IMG/VR virus record: IMGVR_UViG_3300032285_002315
Span: 1-28,740 of that record
Strand: one strand, 5' to 3'
DNA: 28,740 nt
From: a virus
The translations under genes and the position numbers were made by a program. A model generated the notes under the pieces. It saw only the letters and a program-made list of their open reading frames with translations, had not been told where the DNA came from and did not search any database. Of this stretch, positions 24,470 to 28,740 are shown one piece after another; the first letter of the stretch is position 1; each line of letters opens with the position of its first letter.

Positions 24470-25438
24470 TTACACTAATTGACCCGGAATAGGTTCATCA
24501 TCTAACACTTCATCAAATTCATTTTCTACTAGCAATTCACCAGTTTTAAACTGTTTCATTGCGCCGTTATAAGTTGTTGATGATGGAGTTTGAGTGTGCC
24601 AAGTCGCACCTCCTACATTTGTAACTGACTGAGTACTATTGGAGCTATCAGTTAACATACTACCGCTAGCTACAAAATTAAGTAGTAGCACTGTACTTGA
24701 TCCAGAAATAGCACTTACATGTATTCCTGCACTTTGTGTTTTTGTTAATGGATTTCTTGGTGTACTGAAGTTACCAGTGTAAACAGCAACACCTTTAACA
24801 ATACGAACTTGTGTAATATAGCCAGAGAAGTATCCATCTTTTACAAGATTAACTGCACCTTGACCACCGTCACTTAAATCAATTTCACCACCAATTGCTA
24901 AAGCACGTGAAGTAGTTGAATTATAAGGACTACTATCTGTAATTTTGCTTCTACCATTGATATAAACTACTACATTACCGCTATGCTTAACTAATGCAAT
25001 ATGATTCCATGTATTCATATTGAAAGAATATGCTCCAGAACCAATTGGGGCTCCAGAACCTTTCCAATAGTAAACTTGTCCATTCATAATTTCAACGTTG
25101 TCTCCGTCTGGAAAACACCATAGACGTTGATATGCTGTTGAAGTTGAATAGAACCAGCCTTCAATAGTGAAATCATTAGTGCCAAATTGAAAATCACCAC
25201 TACCGGACAATGACAAGTATTGACTTGTACCGTTTAACTCAACTGAACCACCTGATGGGGCTTGCTGAGATAACGTGATTTCGTCTAGTTCACCGGCAAA
25301 GATATTGGTTTTTGTGATTTTGTGAGCAGATCCAGTAACTTCATCAAAGCCGGTTTCCAAATCACCAGCAGTAGTACCGGCAGTTTGAAGTGTACCATCT
25401 TGTGTTAACCTTGCTCCAATTGTTCTTGGTTGTGACAT
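24470..25438 (-). CDS. LamG (concanavalin A-like) domain virion protein (322 aa)
   Basis: The N-terminus MSQPRTIGARLTQDGTLQTA leads to LETGFDEV and FAGELDE (up to about residue 53). Residues about 63-255 are a LamG/concanavalin A-like lectin fold: SVELNGTSQYLSLSGSGDFQ, TNDFTIEGWFY, NTWNHIALVKHSGNVVVYIN, GYITQVRIVKGVAVYTGNF and STPRNPLT. The C-terminus NGAMKQFKTGELLVENEFDE is the partner half of the small scaffold seen alone in the 77-residue protein. LamG domains bind carbohydrate or protein ligands, so receptor binding at the cell surface is plausible (inference). Shine-Dalgarno AGGAT sits about six bases before the ATG. A 42-base gap follows its stop, containing a weak five-base-pair inverted repeat. 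Confidence 0.9.
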   Translation of the reverse strand: MSQPRTIGARLTQDGTLQTAGTTAGDLETGFDEVTGSAHKITKTNIFAGELDEITLSQQAPSGGSVELNGTSQYLSLSGSGDFQFGTNDFTIEGWFYSTSTAYQRLWCFPDGDNVEIMNGQVYYWKGSGAPIGSGAYSFNMNTWNHIALVKHSGNVVVYINGRSKITDSSPYNSTTSRALAIGGEIDLSDGGQGAVNLVKDGYFSGYITQVRIVKGVAVYTGNFSTPRNPLTKTQSAGIHVSAISGSSTVLLLNFVASGSMLTDSSNSTQSVTNVGGATWHTQTPSSTTYNGAMKQFKTGELLVENEFDEVLDDEPIPGQLV

Positions 25439-25450
25439 TTATTATCCTGT

Positions 25451-25978
25451 TTACTTAAACTTAAATTCAAAGCTATCGACTGCTGAGTTGTATCCTAAGC
25501 TACCTTTTGGAGTTGTTCCGCCGCCAGTTAGATTAATATTGCCCCCTACAGTCACATCTTTAGCTATTCCTACACCCCCTACAGTGACAATTGAGCCAGT
25601 GTCCGTGGATGTAGAGTCTGTAGTACTATTTATCTCAAGTGAGTTATTTATGGATATAGAGTTGAAATTTGCGCCATCAGCGACAAGATTTCCGGAAAAA
25701 GTAGCAGTATCAACATTGGCTTCAATTGTATACCCATTTATGTCTATATTTCCAGTTAGATAAATTGAGTCAAAACGGTTAGCACTATTACCCAAAGAAT
25801 AAGCACCATTAGCATTTGGAATTAAATTGCTTGCTAGATAATTTTTGACACTTAAAACTGAAATGTTGGCTAGATTTGCTACTGTAATATTAGCTACATT
25901 AGCATTGCCCGTCGCGGCATCTAATCGTATATTACCTGTAGTAATTCCTGTTTTAACATTAAAATTCTTGTATGTCAT
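25451..25978 (-). CDS. Small fibre-type structural protein (175 aa)
   Basis: It starts MTYKNFNVKTGITTGNIRLD and contains LIPNANGAYSLGNSANRFDS then IYLTGNIDINGYTIE (52-86). This is the 'PN-x-x-xYxLGxxxNRxxxxYLxGN' block found in structural proteins of T4-like cyanophages and relatives. Residues 125-150 have TSTDTGSIVTVGGVGIAKDV, similar to TSTTSGALIVAGGVGVAGSL in the 1588-residue protein. The C-terminus SLGYNSAVDSFEFKFK parallels AYIQFNSTSGSLDFIFN of that protein. It is thus a minimal fibre sharing its C-terminal motif with the giant one. Shine-Dalgarno weak; 13 bases from the previous stop. Confidence 0.88.
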   Translation of the reverse strand: MTYKNFNVKTGITTGNIRLDAATGNANVANITVANLANISVLSVKNYLASNLIPNANGAYSLGNSANRFDSIYLTGNIDINGYTIEANVDTATFSGNLVADGANFNSISINNSLEINSTTDSTSTDTGSIVTVGGVGIAKDVTVGGNINLTGGGTTPKGSLGYNSAVDSFEFKFK

Positions 25979-25991
25979 TTTCTTATTCTTA

Positions 25992-27434
25992 TCAATCTTT
26001 TATGTATGTAGCCAAATAATTCAACACTGTTGTACTAGAAACCATTCTAGAAGCATAGAGATTTACATTTCCACCTGATATACTTGTGCTTACACTAACA
26101 ATATCAGTATCATCAGAACTGATATATCCATAAACAGTAATATAACTATCTGATCCATCGTGTATAACTAAAGCTTCTAGTGCTTCATAGGTTGTACTAT
26201 TTGACACCTTTATAATATATTTAGCAGTTCTATAAGTAGCAAGTGGGAAGGTATCAATTAATGTATCAGTTGTGATAGTGATATTTGCACTGTTGCCAAC
26301 AATACTACCCACTGACAATGTTCCAGGAACTTTAACAGTTGTACTAGAAGTCCCAATTGTTATATTGCTAATTGCGTACGGTGAAATACCAGTAAAGATT
26401 CCTGCCGCGCCGCTTGTTGTATTTGCGGCAATTGTAGCACCACCTAGACTTATAGCTCCATAGGTTGAGTCACCGCTTGAGTTAATATTGACTTGATTTA
26501 AGTTAGCTGTACCGCTTAACGTAGTAGCGTCTAGACCAGTTAAATAATGCCCGTTACCCAAATAATAATTTGTTCCAATGTTGATATTGCCACCAACCGA
26601 CAACACGCTTGTTGTATCGTTGAACGTTAAATTAGCATTACTTGTTGCGACATTTGATCCGGAGATATAAACAATCTGTGTGTTTCCAGAACTAAAATGT
26701 AGATTACCATAAACATCATTTGCTACTAGATTACCATTAACTGTAACATTACCTGAACCGTTCGGGTCAATAACAATACTGTCATTTGTGTTTATACTAC
26801 TGATTGTATTCCCGGTAATGTTTAAATTACCTAATGTAGCGTTTGAGATGCTAGAACTACTAGTAGTGCTTAATCCGATATCGCCGGTGTATCTTGCACC
26901 AGTGATGTAAATGCTCTTACCTGTGACTCCTGTACCAATTCCAGTCGGAATGTTTGTTCCTATAAAGTGTAATACACCTGACTGATAGTCAAAGTACCAC
27001 TGGTCATCAAGTGCAGTTGGGCTTGTTACACCTGCAGCCGTAATCTTGTTTGCGGCAATCGTTACTTGAGTTGTCTTATTTGATCCGGTAATACCTGAGT
27101 TGGCGATGTATACGCTAACAATATAGTCAGCACCAAACTCAGGACTGATCCAATCTGTTAAGTTTGTTTTCCATGTTCTGTTGTCTGCGGCTGTAGCATC
27201 TTCTGTACACTCAACTGTAGTAGAACCTGAGTATACGGTAACAACTGAACTTGATGTTGCAATACTTCCGGGAATCAAGTCAGAACGTTGCCAAATTCTA
27301 TCGCCACGAATTAGTAATGGGCTAGAAATGCTTTCTTCAAAACCCTGCTTGGCTGTTCCCAAGTCAGTCTTAGTTTTACCGTAGGCTATTTTCTTCCACA
27401 GATAGTCAACTTTTTGTGTATCAGAAATAGCCAT
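25992..27434 (-). CDS. T4-like marine phage structural protein (480 aa)
   Basis: Residues 1-180 include MAISDTQKVDYLWKKIAYGK, IRGDRIWQRSDLIPG, WISPEFGADYIVSVYIA, DDQWYFDYQSGVLHFIGTNI and SIYITGARYTG. This is an N-terminal region I know from virion structural proteins of marine T4-like phages. The middle has DPNGSGNVTVNGNLVANDVY (223-242), a TQIVYISGSN...NANLTFNDTT block (252-274) and YYLGNGHYLTGLD. The C-terminal domain, LIDTFPLATYRTAKYIIKVS...ALVIHDGSDSYITVYGYISS... NVNLYASRM (392-463), is also widespread in these phages. The start overlaps the TAA of the upstream gene (TAATG). It is the only gene here ending in TGA. Probably a tail or fibre-base protein. Confidence 0.92.
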   Translation of the reverse strand: MAISDTQKVDYLWKKIAYGKTKTDLGTAKQGFEESISSPLLIRGDRIWQRSDLIPGSIATSSSVVTVYSGSTTVECTEDATAADNRTWKTNLTDWISPEFGADYIVSVYIANSGITGSNKTTQVTIAANKITAAGVTSPTALDDQWYFDYQSGVLHFIGTNIPTGIGTGVTGKSIYITGARYTGDIGLSTTSSSSISNATLGNLNITGNTISSINTNDSIVIDPNGSGNVTVNGNLVANDVYGNLHFSSGNTQIVYISGSNVATSNANLTFNDTTSVLSVGGNINIGTNYYLGNGHYLTGLDATTLSGTANLNQVNINSSGDSTYGAISLGGATIAANTTSGAAGIFTGISPYAISNITIGTSSTTVKVPGTLSVGSIVGNSANITITTDTLIDTFPLATYRTAKYIIKVSNSTTYEALEALVIHDGSDSYITVYGYISSDDTDIVSVSTSISGGNVNLYASRMVSSTTVLNYLATYIKD

Positions 27435-28740
27435 TAACTAAAGCTCCATGATGTTATATAATCACCTGATGCTAGTGCGATACTAAACAAAACTTGATTA
27501 CCTGAGTTACCCGCTGAACTTGTACTAGCTTCACCGAATGTTATTTTATATGTTGCACCTGATATTACTGATCCTGTTGGTACTACTGAACCATCAGCAC
27601 ATCCGCTATCATTTGCACCCGCTACACCTGCTCCAAAGTAAGCAACGTGTGCATCTAACCAACCGTTAGTTGCAAATGGTAGTGAATCTGTTACTCCTGG
27701 AACTGCAAAGCGCAAGCCAGAAATCTTACCTGTTATTGTTACACTAAAGCTACTCTTACTTGCTCTTACAAAAGCACCTCTAAAATACTGTGTACCGCTA
27801 CGACCTGTAGACAAGTTGGGACCTACGGGTAAATATCCAGTTGATAAGTCAGTAGCAAAATTCTTTAATTGATTGAAACGTACAATGGCTTCGTCTGTTC
27901 CTGCAACTGTAACAGCACCAGACCACAAACTACTTGTATAATAATTAGTAGCAGTTACATATGCCGGAGTCGCGCCGCTTGCACCAGAAATTACAATACG
28001 TTTTGCTGGATTACTATTTGGAACAGCACCTACTGGGATAGTACAACTGATATTATCTTCTACAAATCCGCTAGGTGTAGCATTGAATACTTGAATCTTT
28101 TTAGTATGTGTAGCATAAGCACTTGATCCGTTGACGTTAGTTGCCAAGAACTTAATAGTCTGAACTGCGGCTACGCTAGCGACACCACCTACGTTAATTG
28201 TTTGACTACCAATTGTATATTGATTGCTACTTGTGTTACCTGTATTAGCTTTTGGTATGCCACCAGACAAGAATGTACTAGCACCATCTAAGTTACTATA
28301 TGTCTTAGTCTGTGTTGCGATTACGTTTCCTGTTGTGCTTTCATCGTTTGTACCAGCTTCAATTTGGAATGGAGTGGTTGTATTCTGATATGTCTGACCA
28401 ATCCAGTTATAGATATTAGCGCCAGTCAATGTGATTGTTGGGCTACCTGTGTTATAGTAAGGAATACCAGAGATATAACGATATGTCCCGTTTGTAGCGT
28501 TACTGATTGTAGCAACTGATACGTCAACTGTCGGTACACTTGTTACATCGTCTTTTACGAATTCAACAATATTTGTGTTGCCTGTTGAAGTATGACTTAG
28601 TTTAAAGTTATTAACACCCACAGTTAATGCAGAGTTTGTCTTAGAAACTTTAGCTGTAAAGCCTTTATATAATCCTGGGCTATAAATTGACACACCAAAC
28701 GCAATAGCTGTCCCGGTAGCGTCTAATAAATTGTAGTCAC
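27434..28740 (-). CDS. Virion structural protein, 5' end outside window
   Basis: The frame is open to the right edge; 15 more codons lie upstream of the GTG at 28693 (DYNLLDATGTAIAFG), and no Shine-Dalgarno precedes that GTG, so the true start is beyond the window. The visible 434 residues include VSIYSPGLYKGFTAKVSKTN (a structural-protein block), a run of Ser/Thr/Gly-rich beta sequence, FRGAFVRASKSSFSVTITGK (about residues 309-328 from the edge) and a C-terminal TYKITFGEASTSSAGNSGNQ followed by VLFSIALASGDYITSWSF. It belongs with the tail and fibre genes by position and composition. Function beyond 'structural' is not assignable. Confidence 0.88.
   Translation of the reverse strand, partial: DYNLLDATGTAIAFGVSIYSPGLYKGFTAKVSKTNSALTVGVNNFKLSHTSTGNTNIVEFVKDDVTSVPTVDVSVATISNATNGTYRYISGIPYYNTGSPTITLTGANIYNWIGQTYQNTTTPFQIEAGTNDESTTGNVIATQTKTYSNLDGASTFLSGGIPKANTGNTSSNQYTIGSQTINVGGVASVAAVQTIKFLATNVNGSSAYATHTKKIQVFNATPSGFVEDNISCTIPVGAVPNSNPAKRIVISGASGATPAYVTATNYYTSSLWSGAVTVAGTDEAIVRFNQLKNFATDLSTGYLPVGPNLSTGRSGTQYFRGAFVRASKSSFSVTITGKISGLRFAVPGVTDSLPFATNGWLDAHVAYFGAGVAGANDSGCADGSVVPTGSVISGATYKITFGEASTSSAGNSGNQVLFSIALASGDYITSWSFS

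Noticed and set aside
24428-24480. Terminator after the LamG gene (TAGTG/CACTA inverted repeat)
   Set aside because: The stem is five base pairs, AT-rich, and is followed by an A-run and not a T-tract on the coding strand.
25627-25634. GATAAATA motif identical to the candidate late promoter
   Set aside because: It lies inside the 175-aa gene in an AT-rich codon context, far from the next start. Kept only as a reminder that the motif occurs by chance.
1-28740. Diversity-generating retroelement, given the many adhesin genes
   Set aside because: No reverse transcriptase, no C-type lectin variable domain and no template/variable pair with adenine-specific changes was seen. Repeat differences are mixed synonymous changes.

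Overview
The window looks like part of the tail-fibre/adhesin region of a tailed phage, most likely a T4-like myovirus of marine or freshwater plankton (the kind that infects cyanobacteria, SAR11 or similar hosts). The evidence is protein style. Nearly every gene is built from modules I recognise from virion structural proteins of such phages: NITSVGTLTSLTVSGN repeats, DPIIE...DAFMGWD blocks, glycine-rich adhesins, a LamG domain, an RCC1 repeat and a Phage_tail_APC-like domain. The DNA is AT-rich. No replication, head, packaging, integration, tRNA or bacterial gene is visible. The host cannot be named from this sequence.

Layout. All 22 genes I accept are on the minus strand, so transcription runs from position 28740 towards 1. 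Genes are packed almost end to end. Three junctions are TAATG overlaps, most others have 0-44 bases between genes, every visible start is ATG, and 20 of 21 visible stops are TAA. There is no gene-free stretch of 300 bases; the largest gaps are about 40 bases, at 15387-15430 and 24428-24469. In transcription order: (a) 28740-24470, two structural proteins (the first 5'-truncated by the window edge), a small fibre protein and a LamG protein; (b) 24427-15786, a 1588-residue fibre-like protein, a 77-residue small protein, and modular fibre proteins of 806 and 393 residues; (c) 15784-15431, a conserved 117-residue virion-type protein; (d) 15386-9634, two long repeat proteins of 924 and 985 residues; (e) 9624-4159, a conserved 109-residue protein followed by three glycine-rich adhesin-like genes alternating with smaller partners; (f) 4154-1, a 956-residue structural protein, a 174-residue fibre-tip-like protein, a 176-residue tail-assembly-like protein and the start of an RCC1-repeat protein.

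How the parts may work together (inference): the proteins look like components of a multi-fibre host-recognition apparatus. Long beta-repeat shafts (1588, 985, 924, 806 and 393 aa) would display tip or ligand-binding modules (LamG, glycine-rich, RCC1). The most notable feature is that the same few modules recur across these genes in different order and copy number. Some copies are nearly identical at the DNA level, which points to continuing duplication and exchange. I found no evidence for a wholly new enzymatic or defence system; the modular adhesin array itself is the most interesting content.
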